Positions 1 through 12,000 of a DNA stretch of 64,000 bases are shown here, piece after piece. Below the pieces are notes generated by a model. The model saw only the letters and a program-made list of their open reading frames with translations, did not search any database and was not told the DNA's origin. Where the stretch lies: the NCBI RefSeq assembly GCF_035953295.1, contig NZ_CP108370.1, forward strand, positions 8,045,001 through 8,109,000. Direction: 5' to 3'. This DNA comes from Streptomyces sp. NBC_01335. Its GTDB lineage: Bacteria > Actinomycetota > Actinomycetes > Streptomycetales > Streptomycetaceae. The position numbers were made by a program, and so were the translations under genes. Position 1 is the first letter of the stretch; every line of letters begins with the position of its first letter.

Positions 1-10
1 GCGTTCCGGC

Positions 11-3000
11 TCATTCCTCCTGCACAGGGTCGGGGAGCTGGACCGTATAGGTGGCGCCGTCGAAACGGATGCGGAGAGGATCACCGCTCCGGGGCCCGAA
101 GGCCCGGCGTTCGGAGCCCGGGCCGACGATCTCGATGCCGAGGGCGAGACCCTCGGCGACCAGAGCAGCGAGCGTGTCGGCGTACGCCCGTGAGGATGCG
201 CGGTTCAGCAGCACATCGATCCTCTGGGCATCGTTCAGGGCGGCCTCCTCCACGGTGAGACGACCGCCCATGAGGACGGCCTGGGCCCGCACGCCGGACG
301 TCAGAGCGACGCCCACGGCGTCGAGTTCGTCGAGCGAGACGAGGTCGTCCCCCTCGGGCAGGGACGTTCCGTAGGCGGTGCTGATCACCTGGAGCTGGTC
401 GCGGGCCCAGGCCGCGAGCGCCCCCTGCACGTCCTCCGCCACCAGCCAGCCGAACCCCAGGGACTCGGCGACCCCGTCCGCCCAGATCATCGCCGGTGCC
501 GCCGCACGCAGCCCTTCCCACAGCGCCAGTGAGAAGTCCCGGTCGTCGGTGGAGGGCTCCGGCCATCCGTCCACCGGGGTGGCCGGCCCGGTCGGTGAAC
601 CGCCGTTCCACGGCGGCACGACGGGAGGCGTCGGCGGGGCCGGAGGCTCCCACGCGCCGGGGGCTGCGAACACGGCGGAGGGCGGGACCGATCCGCTCGT
701 GCCGGGATCACGTCCCGCGTCCACGTTCAGCGTGACCCGGCGCCGGCGGGCGGCAAGGACCCGGCGCGCGGCCCCGGGTTCTGTTCCGGGATCGCCGGCG
801 GGCAGGTCGAGACCGGCCGCCTCGCGCTGCAACTCCACCAGTGCCCGGGAACGTTCGTCGGACGGCGGCTCCGAGAGCAGCCGTCCCAGGCTCTCGTTCA
901 GCACCCGTTCGAACTCCGCAGCGGTCACGGCCACCCGTTCGCCGGCCGTCTCCCGGGCCCGCCGGGCCCGGTCGAAGCCCGGAATCCTGGTGCCGTTCCC
1001 GTATCCCGTGAGGGTCACGACCGGGGGCCGCAGACCGTACTCCTCGTTCCACAGGCTCAGCCGGGCCACCTCGCGGGTCGCCCCTGCGACGCGGTAACTC
1101 GCCGTACCGTCCAGGTCCTTGTCGCCCTCGGTGAACTCCAGGTCGCGCGGGGCCGGCGTCTCCTGGCCGAGGACGACCAGCGTCAGCGGGTCGAAGACCG
1201 CCGAGGTCGCGTCCGGGTCGTCGGGCAGCAGGGACGCGTTGTACTCGTGGAAGGTCTCACCGGGCCTGCGCGAGTACATCTTCATGTGCCACCACCGCCG
1301 GGCATCCATCGTGGGCGGCAGCTGGATGATGTGCAGGCCTGCGGACTTCTCCGCCATGTCCACCGTCCGGCGGGCCATGGCCAGTTCCTCCGAGGGGTCG
1401 CTGCCCGGTGGCTGCGCGGCCTCCAACCTGCTCACCTCCGCACGTCCGTCCCGTACCCGGATCAGGGCGTCGATGTAGCGGCGCATCCCTTCGAGGCGGC
1501 GAGGCGGGTCCTGATCGGCGGGTGAAGCGGCGATCCGCTGCTCCACCTGGCCCAGCAGATCCTCCAACTGGGGCCCATGGGCGCGCAGCCCCTCTTCGAT
1601 GGCCGAGTAGATGGAGGTCTGGATGTGGCGGCGACGGGCGAAGTTCTCCAGGGTCACCTGGGAGCTGCCGTCCTCGCTCTCCAGTACGACGGAGGCGAAG
1701 TGGTACCCGAACGGCATGGAGTACCGGGTGTCGCCCGGTTTCGCGTGGTTCACGTCCAGCCCGAATCCGCCGCTCGCGTCCGGCGAGCCGATGGACTGGA
1801 CGACGTACCCCTCCCCGACGGCCGCCCAGGCGAACTGGTTCACGCCGATGCGCCGTGCCACGTCCGTGACCGCCCGCAGACGGTCCGGATCGGGGCCGTC
1901 GAGCCGCAGCGCCCCGCCGTAGGCCTCGCCCGGCAGGAACCAAGGAGGCCGTCCACCCTTCGTACGGGGGTCCCGGCCCATCTGCCGGGCGGCCCACTCG
2001 GGACCGGCGCCGGCCGCCTCCGCCGGATCCGTGGCGGCCGTCGCCATCGCCTCGGCGAGCAGATGCGTGCCGGTCAGCTCCATCTCGTCCTCGGCGTTCA
2101 TCCGCACCGGAGCCGTGACCCCGGTCGTGGGATCGCGGAACACCGTGTACGAGTGCGCGCCGCCGAGGACGCTCGCCGAGAAGTCGCGGCAGATCTCCAC
2201 GGGCAGTCGTCCGCCCTCGAACACCGGACGCACCCGCAGCAGGGTGACGGGGCCCTCCCCGGTCCGCACCGTGAGGGACGCGCCGTCGGTCGCCAGCGAG
2301 ACGCCACTGCCCGCGGCCCGCAGACGGGTCACCGCCCGGGTGATGACGGCCTGGGTCGCGTACGCCTCCTGTGCGTGCCCACCCACCCCGATGATGGCCA
2401 GCGTACGGTCGTTGGAGACCCTGAGGTCAGGATCGGCGATGACGTGCTCCTCCTCCCGGGGCAACGCCATCATCGGGTCGTCCGGACTTCCGTCGCCGGC
2501 CAGGGGCTGGAGCACCGGACCGGACGGCGGGTACAGCGTACGGAAGAGCGGATCGTCGCCGGGGGCGGCGGTGTTCACCTGGTAGTCCGCGGCCGTCACG
2601 ACGTGCGGCCGGGCACGCCACGCGGCGTACCGGTCGCGGCGGCCGGCCACCGCCCCGCCACCGGCCAGCGTGCCGGGGCCGGTGCTCGGGCCGGCCACGG
2701 CATTGCCGCGGAGCAGCGAATCCATCGAGAACCGCAGGTCGTCGGGCACCGTCCCCGCCGCGTCCCCGCTCCGCGCGGATCCGCCGTCAGCTTCGTCAGC
2801 GCCGTCCGCATCGTCCGCGTCGAACAGGGAGTCCGCGTCGAACACGAGATCCGAGGGCAGGTCCTCCTGGCTGTCGAACGGTGCCCGGGACACGGGCCAG
2901 TCGGTGGTCCCGGGCCGGGGGCCTTCGCCGTCCGGGGCAGCCGCGGGGGCGGCGGGCGGAGCGTCCCACGGGTGGTCACGGACCACCGGACCGGACGCCG

Positions 3001-6000
3001 CCACCTGCTCGATGACCGCTAGATACCGGTGCGGAAGCTCTCCGACGGGTCCGGTGGTCGCCATGACTCCCGAGGTGTGCACGGCGTGCGCGTGGTCGTC
3101 GATCCGGAAGAGGAACCCCTCGTCGCGCTGTTCGTCGGGGAGCCCCAGGTAGTGGAGCACCTCGTGCAGGAGAACCGAGTCCGGGTGCCCCAGGTCCCAG
3201 GTGCGCTGATCCGCGTCGCCCGGCTCCGGACCGTCGGTGAGCGTGATGTGCTCGTCGTGGCCCGGTGCCTCGGTCAGTTCGATCCCCACGTGGAGCTGAT
3301 CGCCGGAACCAGGCAGCGCGTAGCCGGTGTTGACGTACCGGTCCAGGATGCCCCCCATCCGGTCGCGGAACTCGGCGAGCCGCCCGGCGCCGATACCGGG
3401 CGCGGGCGCGATGGGCAGGGAGACCGTGAAATCCCGTACCCACTGGCCGTTCTCGGCCTGGACACGCCGCACGGACGCCCTGACGAGCGTCATCGCACCG
3501 CCCAGCGTGCCCGGCCGCGGTGGTGCCGACAGCGGATCCGCGGCAGGGTCGAAGCGTTCGGTGTGGAGCCGCCCCGCCGGCGCGCCCTCACGGCGGTGGG
3601 CCCAGGTGTCACGGGCGACGGGCGAGGGGACCCTGCGGGCGGGCGGACCGTCGTGGTCACGGCCCTCGGCTCCGTCCGCACCCGGGAGGTCCGAAGTGGC
3701 CCTGGGGCGAGGCGCCTTGGACGTCGGGTGCTGCGAGGGCGTGGCCCCGGAGACGGCGGGTGGCGGGCCCGCGTCGCTCGCGCTGTAGTGGTTGCGACCG
3801 TTGTAGAACAGTTCCACCCGGCGAGCGGCACCCTCCGGCCCCGCGGTCGGGAAGGCGGTCGGCTCCCCGCCCCCTTCCGGGATCCGCGCGATCCACGTTT
3901 CCACACCGACCGCGTGCGCGAGCAGCGGCAGCAGCAACTCACCCTGCGGGCCGTCCCAGCGCTGCCTCCAGTTCCGCACCGTTTCGCGGGCGGCGGAGAA
4001 CTCCTCGCGCGAGAACGGCGCCTCGCTCAGCGGATAGGAAGCGCTCAGCAGCCGACGCAGCTCGGCGTCGTCCAGCTCGTCCGGGGCGGGCAGCAGGCCC
4101 CGCGCCGCGAGGTGGTCCAGCATCTGCTGGTCCGTCACGGTGTCGCCCCCGGGAGGCGGCGGTGCGCTCGCGTCATCGGCGGGGCTGTCCAGGGACGTCC
4201 GGAATCGGGCGTGGAGATCCTCGGTCTCGAAGGTGGTGGGGTGGGTGACGGTGTCCACCCCGAGCTCTCCCAGCAGTTCCAGCAGCCGGGGACGCCGCAT
4301 CGACCGCAGACCCTCGGTGAACTCGGCCGTGCGGGTCCTGCGCAGTTGGCCGATGATCCGGACAGGCAGCCTGCCTTCCGCGTTCGCCGTGTCGAGATAC
4401 CGCTCCACGTGGTCGCGCAGCGCGGCGACGACCAGATGCGCGTGCGGATGGGCCGGCAGGGCGGTTGTTCGCGGGGTGTAGGACTCCGCGATCCGCCGGA
4501 GGTCCTTGCGCACGCGTGCCGGATCGCCCAGCCACTGGGCGGCCCGCCCGGACAGCGCGGGAAGGCTGTCGCGCACGAGTTGCGGATCGCTTCCCACGAA
4601 CGCGTACAGGAGGCACTCGCCGTTGCCCAGCGTCGTGACCGGCCGGCCGCGGGGGCGCCTGGACACAACGCTCCCACCGGTGTCCTCCCCGGTCGCCGCG
4701 TCGTCGCCCGGGGTGGTGTCCGCGTCCTTGGTGGCTCTGCCCTTCCCCTTCGTGTCCTGCGCCTTCCCGCCCTTCGTCCGTCCGCCTTCCGCCCCCTCGC
4801 TCCCGGCTCCGGCGTGCGTACTCCCGTCCGCCGAGGGCGCCTTCGGCTTCCTGGCGGGCTTCGACGTCGCCTCGCTCACGACCGGAACAGCGCTCAAGGC
4901 CGGAGCAGCGCTCAAGGCCGGCGCGTCGCCGACCGTCCGGGGTGCGGGAGGAGGGGCGTCACGGCCCGGGCGACGGGCCGGAGTCGAGGCCAGGGAGCTG
5001 AGCGGGGTGGGGATCGTTCCCACTCCGGCACGGTTCCGTTCCTCGTCCAGCGCGGTGGCAAGCGCGGGCAGCCTGCCGACCGCCGCCGTGCGGACATCGG
5101 CCAGGCGGCTCTGCTCCCGCAGCGTCGCCGCCACCTGCCGGTCGAGCGAGTCCCGGCCGGCCAACGCCTCGTCGCGGAGCGCGGCGGCCTTCGCCACCTC
5201 GCCCTCCGCCTCCCGAAGACCCTTCTCGCGGTCCTCCGCCTCGCTCCGGGCCTCCGCGGCCCGGGGCCGGGCGGCCGTGAGCCGGTCCCGCGCCCGGGTG
5301 AGCTCCGTCCGGGCGGTGTCGAGAGCGGCGGTCTGCTCGGCGAGCGTCCTCCGGTCCCCCGTGAGTCCGTCGCGAACCTCCCGGAGCCGCGCACGGGCCT
5401 GAGCGATGCGCAGACGCGCCCTCTCCGCTCTCCCCTCCAGCGAGGCGGTCCTCTCCGGTGAGCCGCTGCTTTCCCCGGGTGCGTCCGGGGTGGGGGAGGA
5501 GGCCGCTTCCGGCGAGGCCGCCCCGGTGGTCCCGCCCGACGTCCCCACCCCGGCCGCGACCACCTCACCGGTGCCTTCGCTCTCCCTGGAGGCCTGCAAC
5601 GCCCCTTCGATCCTGCCCAGTTCGGCTTCCACGGTGATGACCTCGGTGGTCAGTGCCACTTCCGTGCGCTCGTCGGACGCGATCCGTTCCCGCAGCTCCG
5701 GTACGGAACCGCTCAGACGCGACTGGGCCTGCGTCCAGTGGGTCCGGTCGCGTTCGGCGTCCGACACCTCCTTCGCGCGCGTCTCGGCCTCCTCCCGCGC
5801 GGTCCGGAGGTTCTCCCGGTCGGTGCCGGCGGTGAGCTCCCGGGCGGCCAGGGCGTCCGCCGCGTCGGCCAGCAGCCGGTGGGCTTCCGCCTGCCTCGGC
5901 CGCAGCTCCAGTTCGTGCAGCCGAGCCTCCCGCTGGTCACGGGAGGCCTCCGACAGTGAGACCGCCTGATCGCCGAAGGCCTGCCAGGCCCGCCCCACGG

Positions 6001-9000
6001 CCGGGTCCACGCCGGGGCCGGTCGTGAGCGCCCCGTCCGCGCCGAAACCCCAGTGCCGCAGCGCGTCGCCGGTCCGGATCATCAGCTCGACCGGCTTCCC
6101 CGCGAGTGCGGCGGTACGCGACGCGACGAACAGGGCGCGTCCCAGCCTGCCCCCGTCCGGATCCGGACCCAGCGCGAGCCACAGCTGCGCGGAGTCGTCC
6201 GCCTCGATTCCCCTCCGCAGCACGGCCGGCAGTTCCGTGACCGGGTGCCGGGACCAGTCGCGCAGATCGGCCGAGTCCTGATCGGCGAGCATCGCGGGCA
6301 GGTCGTAGACGTGCGGCCGGGGTCGCGGCGCGGTGATGCCGTGACCGAGGACGTCGCGTTCCTGGACGCGCAGGGTCGTCGTTCCCGTGACATGGCGTGT
6401 GCCGTCCGGGCCGTGCACGGTGATGTGGGTGTCGGCGAGCACGGCATACGTACGGGTGCCCCTGCCGTCGGTGGGAAGGGAGGTGCTCCCGATCTTCAGC
6501 CACTCGCGGCGCCCGCCGCCGACGGCCGACGCGCTGCCCTGCCCCTGGGGCTGCTGGACGAGGACGGGAACGGTGGTGCCCACCAGATCACGGTTCGGAT
6601 CGTCCGCGCTGTACGTCCCCTGGAACGACACCCCGCCGGTGGTGCCGCTGCTCAGGGAGGAGCCGGCGGTGACGGCGTCCACCCGCAGACGGTCGAGCGT
6701 CACGTCCCCGCCGTCGCTGGTCGGACGGGGATTGTGCAGCGAGACGGAGAGCACCGGTACTCCCGACGGCCCGGTACGGGTGGGCCACGCGCCCGGCATC
6801 GACTCGGTGAGGCCCCCCGTGGTGCGCGGCCAGTCCAGCGCCATCTCGCCGGCCTGGACCAGTTCGCCGATCCGTACGGCGGTCGCCTCTCCCGACGTCG
6901 ACACCGTCTGCGCGCGGAAGGACGCGGCCTGGTCCGGGGCCACGGCGTCGATCGCGCCGACGAGCTGCTCCCAGGCGTCGAATCCGAACACCGGGGCCGG
7001 GCCGGTGGGGACGAGCCGGTTCTCCGGGAGGAACGGCCCGGTACCCGCCGGGTCGTTCGCCGACAGGGCGGGCTGCGGCGGAGCCTGCGTGACCCGGTCG
7101 TCGGCCGTCGTCTCGCTGCCGGTGAACCGCAGTGTCAGCCGCGCCGGGACCCGCACCGAACTCTCGGGCCGGCCGGTCAGGGTCCTGGTGATCCACGTGC
7201 CGAGGTCCGCGTCCTCGTCGCCGAACGAGATCAGCCCGTTCTCCAGCACTCCGCCGAAGTAGTTGAGGGGCCAGTCGACGACGGGAGCGGAGCGGACCGT
7301 GGCGGTGTAGTCGTATCCGACCTCGAAGTCCGCCGCACTGTCCGTCCTCAGCCAGAAGCGGTTCTCGGCGGATTCGGTGGCCTTCGCCGTCTGCGTGCGG
7401 GTGCTGCTCGCCGTCAGCGAAGGCCCGGCGCGGTCCGTCCTGGTGTCCGACTCGGGGCGGGGGTACTGCGTCGTCGGGTTGAGCGTCACCGCGTGCTGCC
7501 TCGTCGAAGCCGTGCTGTGGCTGGTCGCGGCGGCCGTGTGCGCGTGGTACTGCTCCAGGCCCGTGCCCGCACCGGCCGGGGTGCCCCGCACCGTCGCCCG
7601 CTGCTCCGGGGTCGGGCGGGGACGAGCGGTGAGGGTGACCTCCACCAGTCGCGCACCGCCCAGGGCGACATGGCGGAAGTGGAACCGCTGGGTCCCGGCG
7701 GGGCCCCGCCCGGGCAGCGCGCGCAGGGCGCTCGGCGAGGTGTAGTCGGCGATCCGTGCCCGGACTCCCGGCAGGTAGGAGGAGTGGCCCGGCCTGGTGG
7801 ATCCAGGGGCCTCCCTCTCGATCAGGGCGGTCAGTTCCTCCCGCAGCCGGTCACGCCGCTCCGGCCCGTCCAAGGGGTCGGACGGCGCGGCGTCCGTACC
7901 GTCGCCCGGCTCGGAGGAATCGGATGCCCCGGCAGGCCCGACCGGCTGCCGGCCGGGCCCGCTTCCGGGCGGTGCCGCGTTCGCCGTGCCGTCGAGCTGG
8001 GTGACCGAGAGGACCCCGGCCAGGCCCAGTTCGCCGGTGCGCGTGTAGTGCTCCGGCAACCGCAGGCTCGCCACCGGCGGTGCGGGCTGCTCCGGTGCAT
8101 CGTCCAGTCCACCGAACCACCTTGCGTCGCGGCGGAGTTGATGATCCGTCATGAGGAACTGCACCGCCCGGGGGACGTCCACCGCCAACGTGACGTCCGT
8201 ACCGCTGCCCACACCGAAGGTGTTGCCGACCGCGTTACGGGTGCCTCGGCGAACGGTCACCAGATACGTCGCGTCGGCGCCGATCCGGTGCTGCTGCCCG
8301 CTCTCGGTCGCCGTACGGTTCACGGCGGTCGCCGACCCGAGGGAGTCCGCGGTGTCCGACTTCGAGGTCCAGCCGTACGCGCCGGACGGGCCGAACCGGT
8401 CGGGCCGGTCCGGCTTCTCCTGAGTCGCGGAGGCTTCCGGCGACGGCTTCCCCTGCGAGGCGGTGGAGTCGGACGACGGTTCCGGCGAGGCGGTGGGCTT
8501 GGGGCCCTGGGATGCGGTGCCGGTGAACCCCAGCCGGTGGCTCGTGGAGACGGTCTGCGCCTGGGTCGCCGTGTCGTTGGAGCTGAGGCCCGTCTCCAGG
8601 TACTGCCTCGCGCCGTGCATCAGCGTCGGGTGGTGGAGGTATCCGCGGATCTCGACCGAGTACTCCTGGTCGGCGCCGAGACCCGGCAGGGTGATGCCCT
8701 CGATCACGTACCCGCTCTTGAAGATCTGGTGGGCCCGCGCGGTGAGGGTACCCGGCGCCGTCGCCGCGAGCAGCACCTCGTGCGCGACCGTGGTGGGGTC
8801 GGTGGGACTCTGCCCGGCCAGCGACTCCGACACCAGGCGGGTCACGGAGGCCACCACGCCCGGCGCGTGGGGCGCGGCGGGCGGGGGGTTGTGGAGCGGC
8901 AGCACACCACCGTCGTCCGGTGCGGCCGGCGGCCCGGCCGTGACCTGACGGAAGGCGTCCCTCAGGGCACCGGACCCGCGCACCACATCCACCAGAGCGT

Positions 9001-12000
9001 CGTCCGGGAGACGCACCACCGACGGCAAGGGGGTGCCGTCGGGCCCGGACATGGCGAGCAGGTCCGCGTCGTTGTCGGCACCGGGGGCGGTGCGCGGCGG
9101 GCGGATGACGGCGGCCGGTGCCGGGGGAGTCCGCCGGGGTTCCTCGCCCTCGGGGACGGCCAGCGTGCGGTGGTGCGGCACGGACAGGGTGACGTGACCG
9201 GCCACCGAGGTCGGCGGGGGACCGGCATGGTCCGCTCCCGCGGTCAGCTCGGCGAACCGCACGCGAGGAACGTCGCCCGATTCGCCGTACAGGTCCAGGG
9301 AGAACCGGGCGGGGATCTCGAAACGCTCGCTCGACTGCCCGGAACTGATGAACAACTGGTCGTGGCCCACGCCCGCGCCCACCGTCGCCGCGTGGCCCGC
9401 CTGCCACGCGTAGAGGTAGTCGCCCGCCCCGCCCAGGGTCCAGCCGTTCGATCCGGCGGGGAAATTGACCCCCGCGCCGAAACCGGCCGAGAGACCGTAT
9501 CCGGTGGCCTGCTGCTCGGTGCCGGGGACGCCCAGCGTCGCCAGTCCGATGCCCTGGATGTGGGGCAGCGTCCGGACGTGCCGTGACACCGCCTCCGGAC
9601 GCGTGTCGCGTACGGCCGACAGCCGCAGCTGGACCCGGCGGGTCCCGGTCGGGGTGGGCCGGTCCAGCCACAGGGAGTGGCCGCCCTCGACCATGGCGTC
9701 GGTGGCGGCGCGCTGCCCGATCTCCGAGCGGGCCTGCTCGAAGCGTCGGAGATTCGACAACTGGGCCTGTACCAGCGCCTCGTCCGGCAGGACCCTGTTC
9801 CGTCCGTGCGTCGCCGCCGGGAGATAGCCCTCGGTGCGCAGCCACTGCTCGGCCTGCTGGAACAGCGTCTCCGTGCCGGTCACCTCCAGCGGGGTCGCGG
9901 TGATGCCGATGCCCTGCAGGTTCTCCAGCTCGGACGGCAGCGCGCGCCGCGCCGCGGCATCCGGCACGGTGCCCTGCGCGTCCTCGGCGGTGAGGACGCG
10001 CAGCTGCATCCCCCCGGCCCAGGGGGCGAACGTGTGGGGCACCTCGCCGCCACCGGGCCGCACCAGCGTCAGGGTGTGGGTGACGGTGGTGGGCGTGAGC
10101 AGATGGCTCCGGTTGCTCCGCACGGCGTGCATGATCGCGGCGGTGCCGCCGCTGGACAGCGATTCGCTCGTCTGCCAGGTCGCCCCACCCTTGCCCACGA
10201 CACTGCCGCCCAGGGCCGTGGCCGCCGCGGCATGACCTCGGGACGTGTCCTGGGTGAGCGACGGACCGACGCTGACGTTCAGCGCGACACCGCTGGTGAA
10301 CTTCGCCTGACCGTCCACCTTCACCGTCTGGACGACATGGCTCTCCAGATTGATCTTGGTGTCCACGCTTCTGCGGGTGGGGGTGCCGGGAACGGCCGTC
10401 GTGGTCAGCTTGAACATGCCGATGGCCCGGCCGGAGGAGTCGAGGAGAACGGGCGAGTACAGACCGCCGCGCCGCTGCATGGGAAGCGTGCCGCGCAGGG
10501 TGGGCTCGGAGAGGAAGGTCTCCAGATCCTGGACCGAGGTGGGCGACAGTCCCGCGAGCTCCGTACGGAAGACCTCACGTGCCTCCTCCAGCAGCCGTTG
10601 CGGCTCCGCGACCGCGTCCACGCCCCACACCGGAAGATCGTCCAGACGCGCCGGAGCGGGCAGCGGGTCGCCCGAGGTGTCGTCGACCGCCAGGTGTTCC
10701 GGGAACCAGACCGTGACCGGGCCGTGCCGCTCCGGCGGACCCCACGTGTCGCCCGGAGCCAGACGCGGGGTGTCGATCCGGACCTCCCAGCCGGAGGCGA
10801 ACTCGTACGCCTGCGAGAGCTCGTTGCTGCGTTGCGCCGTCGTCGACTGCACGGCGTGCGTCACGGTCGTCGAGGACGAGTACTGGTTGTGGGTCAGGGA
10901 GAGGGACGGGGACACGTTGACGGCCCGCGCGGCGCCCGCCGCCAGGATCGGGAACGACCCCGACCAAGGAACCGGAACCGTGCGGTACGTGCCCGATGTC
11001 GCGGTGTCGGCGGTCTCCTGGCCACCCTGCCCACGACGCTCCACCCGGACGTCGGGGTCGGCCGGATCCAGCCGCCCGCTGCGCCCGGATCTCGCCGGAT
11101 CGCTCAGACCCAGCCGTACGTCCACCGCACGGCCGCGCCCCGCGACGTCGATAGTGACGCGGTGTCCGGCGGTGGAGAGCAGATAGGGAAGGTTGATCGC
11201 CATCTGCTCGGCGCTCAGTACGTCCTGGAGCCGTGTCAGCACCGGGTGGTCGTCGGCGGGTGCGACCACGCCGAGCGACCGCAGGATCTGGCGGTGCACC
11301 CCGTCCACGACCGCGGCGGCCAGCGGCTCCACCTGGACCAGGCCGACGACGCCGTCCTGACGCGACCCGTAGGCGCGCACATAGACGGAGGGAGGCGGGG
11401 GCGGGGGAACGGACTTCTCGGGCTCCACGAGATCCTTGCTCTCGGGGATCTCGGGGATCTCGGGGATCTCGGGGATCTCGGGGAACTTGGGGAACTCGGG
11501 TGACTCCGGACTCTCCGGGGTCTTCGGTGCCGTGAGGCTGTCCGACGGGTCGCCCGGGGTCTTCGTGAACTCCAGCTTTTCCGTGAACTCCAAAGTCCCC
11601 GGCACCGCGGTCTCCGGTAGCGCGCCTTCCGGTGGCACCGCGGCCGAGACGGTTTCCTCGGCCTTCGGGACGTCCGGTCCGGGCTGTCCGTCCGAGACGG
11701 GTGACGCCACCGACGCGGTCGTGGAGGTCACGGCGGTCGTGAGCGACGCCGGAAGGGGAGAGCTCGTGGTCGTCGGCTGCCCGTGGGCAAGGGCTGAGGT
11801 TGTCTCGTCGAGGGGCCCGCCGACCGGACGCGGGGCACGCGGGTCGGCTCCGAGGGTGAGATCCGGAGCGCGTCGCTCGCGGGCGGCACGGGGCGGGAAG
11901 CGCGTGGGAAGGGGACCCTTGCCGGTCGTGGTGGCGCCGGGCGGGGGCACCTCGCCGACGAGGGCGCCCAGGAGGGCGAGGTGGCGGGGACGCAGTCCGG

